From Deltaproteobacteria bacterium (GTDB lineage: Bacteria > Desulfobacterota_B > Binatia > UBA9968), in the NCBI GenBank assembly GCA_022545745.1, contig JACZQL010000059.1:1-7054 (forward strand): a DNA stretch of 7,054 nt, read 5' to 3'. The notes under the pieces were generated by a model, which saw only the letters and a program-made list of their open reading frames with translations, was not told the origin of the DNA and ran no database searches. Below are positions 1 through 5,654 of the stretch, piece after piece. Every line of letters starts with the position of its first letter. Position 1 is the first letter of the stretch. The position numbers were made by a program, and so were the translations under genes.

Positions 1-1
1 G

Positions 2-67
2 GGTGTCCTGGGTCGCGTCGTGGAACCCGAAGAGCTATTCCTGCCCAGCACCCTTGGCACCATCTAA
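2..67 (+). CDS. Possible 3' end of an upstream gene (partial)
   Basis: Reading from base 2, the frame is open for 21 codons to a TAA at 65-67 and ends in VEPEELFLPSTLGTI. Most third positions are G or C, as in the real genes here, and the next gene starts 220 bp later, so this looks like the C-terminal tail of a protein whose body lies left of the window. The tail is too short to name a family. Neighbouring cytochrome c and SCO genes make a respiratory protein plausible, but that is inference from context only. Confidence 0.4.
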   Translation, partial: GVLGRVVEPEELFLPSTLGTI

Positions 68-192
68 CCTTGCCCTAACGCTATTAACGCCGATCCGCGC
101 GGCATTCAAAAATTTCGGATCGGGGTTGAAATGGCTGGCCCAAGATCGCACATGGCTCACTCATTTTTGTCGGATCGGGGTTAACGGCAAGG
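68..192 (+). repeat. Inverted/direct repeat cluster upstream of cytochrome c gene
   Basis: CGGATCGGGGTT occurs directly at 116-127 and 171-182, and an inverted copy (TTAACGCCGATCCG) lies at 84-97. The inverted copy can pair with 116-129 (13 of 14 positions, one being a G-U wobble) or with 171-184 (13 of 14); the two pairings exclude each other. The second fold can be extended by CCTTGCC (68-74) with GGCAAGG (186-192), leaving a 9-nt bulge on one side. No U-run follows, so it is not a standard terminator. It could be a leader RNA switch, tandem operators or a decayed repeat element. A TAAAAT at 214-219 resembles a -10 box, but no -35 box sits at the right distance. Confidence 0.5.
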
Positions 193-287
193 CGCCCCAT
201 TTCATTATTAAAGTAAAATTTCTCTTAGTGAGCGCATTTCTGGCAAGGGTTAGGGGCCTATGGTAGAAAAGGCGACGAGGACGGTTA

Positions 288-719
288 ATGTTTATTCCCC
301 GGCTCCTAGTTCTTTTCGCAGTGTTTTTTTTACTGACCGGTTGCCTGCGTAAGGAGGAAATGCAGCTTACCTATGCCCAGCGCTGTCTGGGTTGTCATGG
401 TCCATCCGGAAGAGGGGATGGTCCCATCGCCGCCGCCCTGCCGAACCCCGTGCCAGATTTTAGGAACACGGTAAAGCAGAAGAGCGTGATTCAAATTCGC
501 AGTGTGATCAAGAGGGGGAGGGGCGTCATGCCAGCCTTCGAGCCGGCCCTGCGGAAATACGAGATCCAAGACATGGTGCGCTTCGTGCGGATCCTGAGCC
601 TGGAGGGTCGCAACCCTGAGTGGTGGGAGAAATTTGAGCCTCTCATTTGGGCCCACTGTAGTGTGCCCTGGCAGTACGTGTACGGCTACGACAAGCCCCA
701 GAACGGGGAGAACGGATGA
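288..719 (+). CDS. Monohaem cytochrome c lipoprotein
   Basis: A 143-residue class I-type cytochrome c, probably carrying electrons at the outer face of a membrane. Residues 4-18 form a hydrophobic signal peptide ending in the lipobox L-T-G-C, so Cys19 should be lipidated after cleavage. The haem-binding CLGCH is at 33-37, followed by GPSGRGDGP, typical of small cytochromes c; Met81 in GVMPAF is the likely distal iron ligand. The tail past about residue 108 is rich in Trp and Tyr and has an extra Cys124; I see no motif in it. The ATG is supported by GAGG at 277-280, seven bases upstream. The stop overlaps the SCO start (ATGA), implying translational coupling and a shared role in aerobic respiration, perhaps as a donor or accessory subunit of a haem-copper oxidase. 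The exact partner cannot be read from the sequence. Confidence 0.88.
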   Translation: MFIPRLLVLFAVFFLLTGCLRKEEMQLTYAQRCLGCHGPSGRGDGPIAAALPNPVPDFRNTVKQKSVIQIRSVIKRGRGVMPAFEPALRKYEIQDMVRFVRILSLEGRNPEWWEKFEPLIWAHCSVPWQYVYGYDKPQNGENG

Positions 720-1342
720 TCCGTAGGAAAGGGTTCCAGGTCATTACGATCCTTTGGGTCACGGGATGTCTTGTCCTTGGGGGTTGGTTGCTGGTGTGGG
801 CACATCACCCCGGAGCGGGCTCTAAGGCACACGAACTCGAGCGGCGCGAAGTCAATATGCCCATCCCAGACTTTTCGCTGACGGATCAAAAGGGAGAGCC
901 GTTTGAGTTCAAGACCTTAAGGGGTAAGATCGTCCTTTTAACCTTCGTCTACACCACTTGCCCGGATGTTTGTCCTCTGGTTACCGTTAGCATGCGATCG
1001 GTGCAGAAAGACTTGAGTCCCAAAGAGCGCGAGTCCGTCTATTTACTTTCGGTTACCACGGATCCGGAAATTGATAAGCCCGAAATTCTAAAGGCCTACG
1101 GCGAGCGCCACCAGGTGGATTTCACCAACTGGTCATTGCTCACAGGAAATATTCAGCAGCTCGCCCTCATTTGGAAGGCCTTTGGGATCAAGGTGCTGAA
1201 GAAGGCCCGCGGATTGGTAAGCCATACCTCGCTGACTGCGCTGATGGACAAAAAAGGGGTTGTCCGTTTGATTTACGATGGTACGGCCCCCGACGCCAAA
1301 GTCATCCTGGAAGATTTACGCATGCTTCTCGCCTCTGGTTAG
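716..1342 (+). CDS. SCO1/SenC/PrrC family copper chaperone
   Basis: A 208-residue thioredoxin-fold protein of the SCO family, which delivers copper to the CuA site of cytochrome c oxidase or keeps its cysteines reduced. Residues 8-29 form one membrane anchor; the rest should face the periplasm. The copper site is visible: Cys82 and Cys86 in TTCPDVCPL, and His170 in VSHTS. The family's PDFSLTDQ strand (51-58), GKIVLLTFVYTTC core (70-82) and TTDPE segment (114-118) are all present, and the length is normal. The anchor contains V-T-G-C at 15-18, which resembles a lipobox, but a hydrophobic run continues after it, so a transmembrane anchor is more likely. The start ATG overlaps the cytochrome c stop by four bases, so the two are probably translated from one message. 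No terminator is evident after the stop. Confidence 0.95.
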   Translation: MIRRKGFQVITILWVTGCLVLGGWLLVWAHHPGAGSKAHELERREVNMPIPDFSLTDQKGEPFEFKTLRGKIVLLTFVYTTCPDVCPLVTVSMRSVQKDLSPKERESVYLLSVTTDPEIDKPEILKAYGERHQVDFTNWSLLTGNIQQLALIWKAFGIKVLKKARGLVSHTSLTALMDKKGVVRLIYDGTAPDAKVILEDLRMLLASG

Positions 1343-1406
1343 ACGTGAGGAGCCATTGATGGTGAACTCGCGTGAAGACGCAAAGGGCGCCACGGGAAAT
1401 ACGCTA

Positions 1407-1601
1407 AGCGCATGGCACAAAGCGCATAGCGCGGTCAGGACTGAGTTCCGAGTGCTGAGTACTGAGTGAGAAGGGTAAAGAGACAACAGACTACGGACAA
1501 CGGACTACAGACTCCCAGTTGTCATTCCTTGATCCGGGTCAAAGGTCAGTAGTCGGTAGTCAGTGGTCCCGAATCCCCAAGGACGCTTTGCGCCATGCGC
1601 T
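1407..1601. repeat. Nested imperfect inverted repeat within the heptamer island
   Basis: The outer arms are 1407-1424 and 1584-1601, complementary at 17 of 18 positions around AGCGCATGGC. The inner arms are 1489-1512 and 1545-1568, complementary at 19 of 24 positions because GACTACN-type units on the left face GTAGTCN-type units on the right. The 32-base centre (1513-1544) contains the FNR-like palindrome. The element can therefore fold as a long cruciform or RNA stem, in a form expected of a palindromic repeat element. Confidence 0.65.
1529..1542. promoter_or_regulatory. FNR/CRP-superfamily-like binding site
   Basis: TTGATCCGGGTCAA is a near-perfect dyad matching the FNR/ANR/DNR consensus TTGAT-N4-ATCAA in nine of ten half-site bases (GTCAA instead of ATCAA). 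Regulators of this group respond to oxygen or nitric oxide, which would suit a respiratory neighbourhood. It lies 196 bp before the TerB-like gene and 187 bp after the SCO stop, in the centre of an inverted repeat, so it may be a chance part of the repeat rather than an operator. Confidence 0.35.
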
Positions 1602-1737
1602 ATGCTCTTTGCGCCTAGCGTCTTGGTACGATACACATTGTTGAAATCGCTCTGCCGATCATTTGATAGGTAAGAATCTAACTGTCCCCATGGGCGGTTG
1701 GTGATAGTACAGAACTGAACGGAGGGGTCTGAGGATT

Positions 1738-2652
1738 ATGGCGTCATCAATAGAGGTGGAATTTTTGAAGGTCCTCGCGTGCGTGGCCTGGGCGGACGAG
1801 GAAGTGACCACGGAGGAAATGAACTTCATCAAGCAGTTTGTGCGAAAGTTTGACTTGAGCGGAGACGATTGGGCGCAGGTGGAGATGTATTTGGTTGAGA
1901 AAGTGGAACTAGAGGAGATGAAACAGGTAACGCAGCGGTTCCTATCACGCGCCCGTCGGAAGAAAGAACGTGAAATGCTTGTGAAGGCTGTGGAGGATCT
2001 TCTTCAGGGCAATGAAAGTCTTACCCCTCAGGAGAAGGAATGGCTGCGGGACTTGGAGGAGGTGGTGGCCGAGAGCAAAGGCGCCGCGTTTCTTTTGGAC
2101 GGACTGAGGAGCCTTCTCAGGATCGGCGGCACGACCCAGGAGACGCAGGACGGTAGTCGCGAGGCCGATCTCCATGACTTCATCCATAACCGTGTACTGT
2201 TTAAATTGCGTCGTAGACTTGGTTCGAAACAGCTCGAAAAAGAGGGGTCCCCAGACAAACTCAAAAGGCTGACGCTGAGCGCCGCGCTATTGGGCCGAGT
2301 GGGTTATGTGGACAATGACTTTTTACCTCAGGAAGAGGCCTATATGAAAAAGGTCCTTCATGAAATATGGGGAACCTCAGAAGCTGCGGTTGGAGCGGTA
2401 ACTGAGGTCGCCTTAGAAACGGTCCGTCAAGGAGTGGATCTTCACCGCTTGGTTCAAGAGGTGAAACGTATCATGCCAATGCCTGAGCGAAAACGTCTCA
2501 TTGAGGGTGTCTTTGCCCTATCTAAGGCCGAGGGCAAGATGTCACATGAAGAAGTAGAGGAAATCCGGAAGATTGCATACATGCTGGATTTTTCCCACAA
2601 GCTATTCATTGAGTCCAAGCTGAAGGTCCTGCGGCCAGGTAGTGAGCAGTAA
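1738..2652 (+). CDS. Tandem TerB-like domain protein, function unknown
   Basis: A 304-residue, highly charged, helical, soluble protein without signal peptide or membrane segment. Four similar helix-loop-helix units are visible, each with a small acidic loop followed by E-rich helix: around WADEEVTTEE (18-27), GNESLTPQEK (91-100), GYVDNDFLPQEE (189-200) and SKAEGKMSHEE (262-272). A TerB domain is itself a pair of such halves, so this is best read as two TerB-like domains, about 5-115 and 175-298, joined by a polar linker (130-175). TerB is associated with tellurite resistance and metal-binding stress systems, but no other ter genes are present here, so a role in tellurium resistance is not supported. 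The ATG has GAGG three bases and GGAGGGG ten bases upstream. The last codons and the stop lie inside heptamer repeats. Confidence 0.7.
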   Translation: MASSIEVEFLKVLACVAWADEEVTTEEMNFIKQFVRKFDLSGDDWAQVEMYLVEKVELEEMKQVTQRFLSRARRKKEREMLVKAVEDLLQGNESLTPQEKEWLRDLEEVVAESKGAAFLLDGLRSLLRIGGTTQETQDGSREADLHDFIHNRVLFKLRRRLGSKQLEKEGSPDKLKRLTLSAALLGRVGYVDNDFLPQEEAYMKKVLHEIWGTSEAAVGAVTEVALETVRQGVDLHRLVQEVKRIMPMPERKRLIEGVFALSKAEGKMSHEEVEEIRKIAYMLDFSHKLFIESKLKVLRPGSEQ

Positions 2653-2769
2653 GCAGCTAACAGAGCATCCAGGGCTCCTAGCTTGCTAGCACATGTTCCA
2701 ACTTTACAATTTGAACTTTGCGATCAGAGGATCAGAGCTGATAACTGACGGCTGACAGCTAACGACTAC
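2642..2769. repeat. Heptamer-repeat island spanning convergent gene ends
   Basis: Three units (GTGAGCA, GTAAGCA, GCTAACA) run from 2642 to 2662 and ten more from 2700 to 2769, drifting from AACTTTG-like (2700-2720) through CGATCAG/AGGATCA (2721-2734) to CGGCTGA/CAGCTAA-like units. The TAA of the TerB-like gene (2650-2652) and the TAG of the minus-strand nuclease (2759-2761) both lie within units. Both genes end with GGTAGT shortly before the stop, each reading inward. Between the two blocks, CTAGC-TT-GCTAG (2678-2689) could form a short hairpin without a T-run. Confidence 0.75.
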
Positions 2770-4234
2770 CCAACCGTTTTGTGATCTCCTGGTCGATGTG
2801 CCACATGGCCACGCAGTCGTCTTCGTTGTAGAGGACGGCCTTATTGATTTTGTCTTTTTCCTTGCTGTCCAGGTAATCCCAATAGCAGACCATGGATTCG
2901 AAGGCCCCGAAGGCCTTCTGCCGCCAGTGAAATCCCAATGCAGGGGCCACACATTTGATTGAAAATGAGGGTACAGGCAGGTAGACGGCCGATTGGATCA
3001 AAGGCTTCAGGTCAACGCAAGATGAGATCAATGCCTGCAAGGACCCTTCCAGGGCAGGCCAACGCTTCATGACATACATCATTTGCCTGATCTCAAAATT
3101 GGTCCAGTGGTAGAGGCGAGTCGTGTCTACCTCACCCACATAATCAAGGAACTCTGTAAAGATCCTTCCTTCATCCTGCGCCCCGCGGGCAAGAAATTTG
3201 ACAAACTGATCCCGCTCGGCATCCCAACATCCGATCAGGTAGACATGCGGGGGTTCTGTGGGATGAACCTCGTCTGAAGTCTCGAAATCAAAATAGAGGT
3301 GCCGTTTGGCTCGGGGGATGGCGAGGCTCGTCCCGGGCTTGGCAATGGGACCATTTGTTTTATAGGCCTGCGCTACATAATAAGCCGCCACCCCATAGGC
3401 CTTGCCAAGGATCTCACGAGTCTCTTCCAGTCGAAGACTCCAAAGCTGGTCGAGTCTATCAATTCCTGCCTGCCGCAGTTTTTCGCGTTCCCGAGCGCCA
3501 AGGCCTGCCAAGAGGACGAGATCTTTATTTGTCTCCACTAGTTTTTTGCCGTATTGGCGCCATGGGGAGTCTGTGACATCGGGCGGGCGTCCAGGCTCGG
3601 GGATCCATCGGCCATCGCGCAGGTCCTTCCACTTGGAAAGGTTTTCATCGAGTTGCTTCTCTGCTTCAGAATAAAAGACTTTCTCTTCCCTGTTGGGTAG
3701 GGCGACCGTGAGCCTCTCGGGGGTGTACCCTTGGATGCGCGCCATCATCCTGTTGTAGGAGGCTGTTTGAAGGACATGATAATCTCGCAAGGACTTGGAC
3801 CTTTTCACCTCCACCGGGTAATAGTGATACGGACCCAGATCGGACGCGTGAGTGTCGTCGCGGATTAGGAGATCGGCCTTTCCGTAGCTTTCCCCCTGCA
3901 AGTCCCAGAGTTGTGGTTGAGTAATGACGGGGACTCCCGCCAAGATTGCCTCCAAGGTGTTCTTGAGGGCCGCAAAACCGAAGGCGGGTTCGATCTTCAC
4001 CGCGTCTGGGTAATGTTCCTGAATCCAGGCATGCTCAAATTCTACTCCCTGCTGCATCCGGATCTTTTGGTAGCGAGTGGTTTCGTCCACAGCCTCTGAA
4101 CGCGGGGCGTGATATTCGCACCATATCCAGAACGGATCGTGGAGGAGCTGGTAGGCTAGGGAGGGGCGAAAAGCAGTACGCCGATTGAGTTTTTGCCCGC
4201 CAGTGGCTCGTTGGAGAAGGTCCGGGAGGGTCAA
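2759..4234 (-). CDS. TM0106-type RecB-like nuclease with C-terminal RNase H-like exonuclease domain
   Basis: A 491-residue putative DNA-processing enzyme. The first half carries the PD-(D/E)XK (RecB/Cas4) nuclease signature: acidic E65/E67, Asp121 in GKADLLI, E142-V-K144 in VEVKR, and Q156-x3-Y160. Residues 240-275 resemble helix-hairpin-helix DNA-binding repeats. The second half is a DEDD/RNase H-like domain (YprB type): D316-x-E318 in YFDFET, Asp408 in SCVDLK and the NEDDC cluster with Asp472/473. The Cys quartet that makes an iron-sulphur cluster in Cas4 and AddB is not evident: only Cys39 lies in or near the nuclease half. The biological role is unknown; DNA repair is a guess. The TTG start given here lacks a ribosome binding site, and an in-frame AUU at 4277-4279 with a perfect one would add 15 residues. 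The gap to the upstream dehydratase gene holds no clear terminator. Confidence 0.85.
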   Translation of the reverse strand: MTLPDLLQRATGGQKLNRRTAFRPSLAYQLLHDPFWIWCEYHAPRSEAVDETTRYQKIRMQQGVEFEHAWIQEHYPDAVKIEPAFGFAALKNTLEAILAGVPVITQPQLWDLQGESYGKADLLIRDDTHASDLGPYHYYPVEVKRSKSLRDYHVLQTASYNRMMARIQGYTPERLTVALPNREEKVFYSEAEKQLDENLSKWKDLRDGRWIPEPGRPPDVTDSPWRQYGKKLVETNKDLVLLAGLGAREREKLRQAGIDRLDQLWSLRLEETREILGKAYGVAAYYVAQAYKTNGPIAKPGTSLAIPRAKRHLYFDFETSDEVHPTEPPHVYLIGCWDAERDQFVKFLARGAQDEGRIFTEFLDYVGEVDTTRLYHWTNFEIRQMMYVMKRWPALEGSLQALISSCVDLKPLIQSAVYLPVPSFSIKCVAPALGFHWRQKAFGAFESMVCYWDYLDSKEKDKINKAVLYNEDDCVAMWHIDQEITKRLGSR

Positions 4235-4286
4235 CTTGGCGCCGCTAGCGCGATTCGGTAAGGGTAAATTGAGCTGAATTCGGGTT

Positions 4287-4293
4287 CCTCCTT
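4287..4293 (-). promoter_or_regulatory. Strong ribosome binding site suggesting an AUU start
   Basis: On the minus strand this is AAGGAGG, a full anti-Shine-Dalgarno match. Seven bases downstream comes ATT (4279-4277), in frame with the nuclease; no ATG, GTG or TTG lies within usable distance in any frame. The next in-frame standard start is TTG at 4234, about 52 bases away, and the in-frame stop upstream is the TAA overlapping this site. AUU is a rare but known initiator (infC). A sequencing change from ATG to ATT is an equal alternative. Confidence 0.6.
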
Positions 4294-4434
4294 AGGATTG
4301 TGCTGTTTAAATGTGTGGGTTAAAGCCCGCCTTGCAACTTGCAGATGAACTGGGAGCGATCTTATCGGAAACGCAAACCAATGGGAAGGATTCTTCCGAG
4401 GGTTTCATCCCGTGAGATGCCGGTGTTGCTGATT

Positions 4435-4791
4435 TCAACCGGACTGGGATACCTCCCCGTAGAGCCGATCCGTTTTGGCCGCCATGATTAGGTCGTTGCG
4501 GTGGAGATCTCGGATTTTGTGTGTCCACCAAGTGATGGTCACTCTCCCCCACTCGGTGGTGAGCCGAGGATGGTGGCCTTCAGCTTCTGCGAGCTCTCCT
4601 ACGCCATTGGTGAAGGCAAGGGCCTTCACAAAGTTCGGAAAGCGAAACCCGCGCTCAAGCTTGCGGATCCCGGCTTCCTCTATGAGCTTCCATTCCGGTA
4701 TTTCAGGATGGAATTGGTTGATCTCTGAGTCAGTCACATGGGGGGAATCGACTCGGCACGCGGTACACTTCTCTTCGGTCAACTGTGACAT
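4435..4791 (-). CDS. phhB: Pterin-4a-carbinolamine dehydratase
   Basis: A 118-residue member of the PCD/DCoH family, which dehydrates 4a-hydroxytetrahydropterin so that the cofactor used by aromatic amino acid hydroxylases can be recycled. The active-site set is intact: His73-His74-Pro75 in EGHHPRL and His91 in WWTHKI, with the same 17-residue spacing between the second and third histidines as in the mammalian enzyme. The N-terminal EKCTACR (7-13) has the paired cysteines common in bacterial members. The ATG is supported by GGGAGGG on the minus strand (about 4797-4803). No phenylalanine hydroxylase gene is in the window, so the substrate source is unknown; bacterial homologues without one have also been linked to molybdopterin or other pterin metabolism. 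The flanking minus-strand genes are nuclease-like and give no functional hint. The gene symbol follows family usage only. Confidence 0.93.
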   Translation of the reverse strand: MSQLTEEKCTACRVDSPHVTDSEINQFHPEIPEWKLIEEAGIRKLERGFRFPNFVKALAFTNGVGELAEAEGHHPRLTTEWGRVTITWWTHKIRDLHRNDLIMAAKTDRLYGEVSQSG

Positions 4792-4877
4792 AGTTACCCT
4801 CCCGTTTGATTTGGGATTGCCCTTTTCAAGATAGCCGATTCGTTCCTTCCAAGAAAGAGACGGATGGGTTCCTCACC

Positions 4878-5462
4878 TCACGCAGGCAAGTGTTTCACGA
4901 GAGAGCGAAAGGTTTCCAGATCTTTTGCTGATTCCTCACTGAGGGAGCACCAACGAAAATCGTCAGCGTAGATTCGAACCGTGGGTTTCATCCCATGAAT
5001 TGAAGGCAATAGATCTCGTAGCGTATCGTACCACGCTCGCCTTTCATCGCGGTCTGGGGGTTCGTCATCCTTTGCGTTGATTTGCTGACAGATCTCTCTC
5101 CAGCGGGCCATCGAAAACCCCACTTCCCATCCGGTGGGATAGTGTTTGAGAGTCACCAAACGGGACTCTGTGAAGTGTTGGCTCTCGTCAAACTCCACGA
5201 TCAATCCGGCGCTGGAGAGGTAAAAATCGCAGGGGGGCATCCATTCTGCCTTGATATAGTCTGTATAGCCCCTCAGTTGGTTGAGATGTTGCTGAATTTC
5301 CTCCAATGCATGCCCCATGGGAGTACCGCTGTAGGGCTGCGGCTTGGTGGGCCATGAAAATGAATGGTTGAGCCGGCACTCTCCGTAAATGGCAGTGAGC
5401 AACTGGCGGATTCGTACCTTACAGTCCCTGCATCTTTCTGAATGGTAAGCAGTAGAGTCCAT
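4878..5462 (-). CDS. Hypothetical protein with Vsr/DUF559-like nuclease motif
   Basis: A 194-residue soluble protein I cannot assign to a named family. Residues 78-97 (CDFYL, then LIVEFDESQHF) match the core pattern of Vsr/DUF559-type PD-(D/E)XK nucleases, in which an aspartate before FYL, an E-x-D on the next strand and a following Q-H form the active site; here these would be Asp79, Glu90, Asp92, Gln95 and His96. An N-terminal Cys11-x2-Cys14 with Cys29 may bind zinc. Downstream W/R/D-rich helices and the strand TVRIYADDFRW (161-171) have no recognised motif. Length is close to Vsr-like single-domain enzymes. The start ATG has only a weak AAGAGA upstream. It is the first of three co-directional minus-strand genes, the last of which is also a nuclease, so a DNA repair or restriction role is possible but inferred from motif and position only. 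Confidence 0.65.
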   Translation of the reverse strand: MDSTAYHSERCRDCKVRIRQLLTAIYGECRLNHSFSWPTKPQPYSGTPMGHALEEIQQHLNQLRGYTDYIKAEWMPPCDFYLSSAGLIVEFDESQHFTESRLVTLKHYPTGWEVGFSMARWREICQQINAKDDEPPDRDERRAWYDTLRDLLPSIHGMKPTVRIYADDFRWCSLSEESAKDLETFRSLVKHLPA

Positions 5463-5654
5463 ATCTCTTTGAGTCTAGCACGCTGCTGAAAAAGACTCAT
5501 ATGCCACCAGCCTGCAAACAGCTTTTTTTAACAATCTGCTAGGTAACGCTTTTATCCCGTGTCAAGCCGTAAAGGGCATTCAAGACCCTACCCTCCTGAA
5601 GGTGAGCGAACATAATCGACAATCAGGGACCCATCCGCTAGACTCATATCGGCC
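5463..5654. other. Divergent intergenic region
   Basis: This 192-bp gap must hold the promoters of the minus-strand nuclease-like gene and of the response regulator. A CATAAT at 5611-5616 resembles a -10 box 38 bases before the regulator ATG, but no -35 box is seen at the usual distance. AGACTCATAT occurs directly at 5493-5502 and 5640-5649, and GAGTCTAG (5471-5478) is the inverse of CTAGACTC (5638-5645). These short repeats could be operator halves for autoregulation or chance. Confidence 0.35.

Larger units (their letters stand above)
1401..1621. repeat. Island of degenerate 7-bp tandem repeats
   Basis: Five blocks of consecutive heptamers lie here, each with its own consensus: GCGCATR-like at 1401-1435 (5 units); NCTGAGT at 1440-1467 (4 units, first and last both ACTGAGT); GACWACR at 1482-1516 (5 units, e.g. 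GACTACG at 1489); GTCAGTA/GTCGGTA at 1545-1565 (3 units); and TTTGCGC/CATGCGC/TATGCTC-like at 1580-1621 (6 units). The period of seven rules out protein coding. Heptanucleotide tandem repeats are known from cyanobacteria (STRR sequences), but these units differ and I do not claim that relationship. Confidence 0.8.
1343..1737. other. Non-coding gap between SCO and TerB-like genes
   Basis: This 395-bp stretch holds no convincing gene. Bases 1401-1621 are the heptamer-repeat island described separately. Bases 1343-1400 show nothing I recognise. In 1622-1737, TTGAAA at 1640-1645 resembles a -35 box, but the hexamer 17 bases later (TGATAG) is a poor -10 match, so no promoter is called. GGAGGGG at 1721-1727 and GAGG at 1731-1734 precede the next gene's ATG by 10 and 3 bases. 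Confidence 0.6.

Noticed and set aside
3..266. An 87-codon open frame at the left edge on the plus strand
   Set aside because: It runs through the inverted-repeat leader, has no recognisable motif, and a competing frame (2-67) has better coding character.
1278..1469. Open frame overlapping the SCO end and entering the heptamer island
   Set aside because: Its second half is 7-bp repeat DNA, and its first half is an out-of-frame shadow of SCO.
1401..1621. CRISPR-like array
   Set aside because: Units are 7 bp and directly adjacent, with no spacers and changing consensus; no cas genes are present. The RecB-like nuclease has Cas4-like motifs but is a TM0106-type fusion.
1738..2652. Tellurite-resistance operon
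   Set aside because: Only TerB-like domains are present; none of terA, terC, terD or terZ is nearby.
2678..2689. CTAGC-TT-GCTAG hairpin as bidirectional terminator between convergent genes
   Set aside because: The loop is too small, the stem short and AT-containing, and no T-run follows on either strand.
4385..4398. GGAAG-GATT-CTTCC hairpin downstream of the dehydratase gene as terminator
   Set aside because: It is a 5-bp stem with no T-run on the minus strand, too weak to call.
4475..4834. A 119-codon plus-strand frame opposite the carbinolamine dehydratase
   Set aside because: It is the antisense of a gene with an intact active site and has no motif of its own.
5509..5528. Possible intrinsic terminator: short CTG/CAG stem followed by seven Ts at 5522-5528
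   Set aside because: The stem is only about 3-4 bp and no plus-strand gene ends upstream of it.
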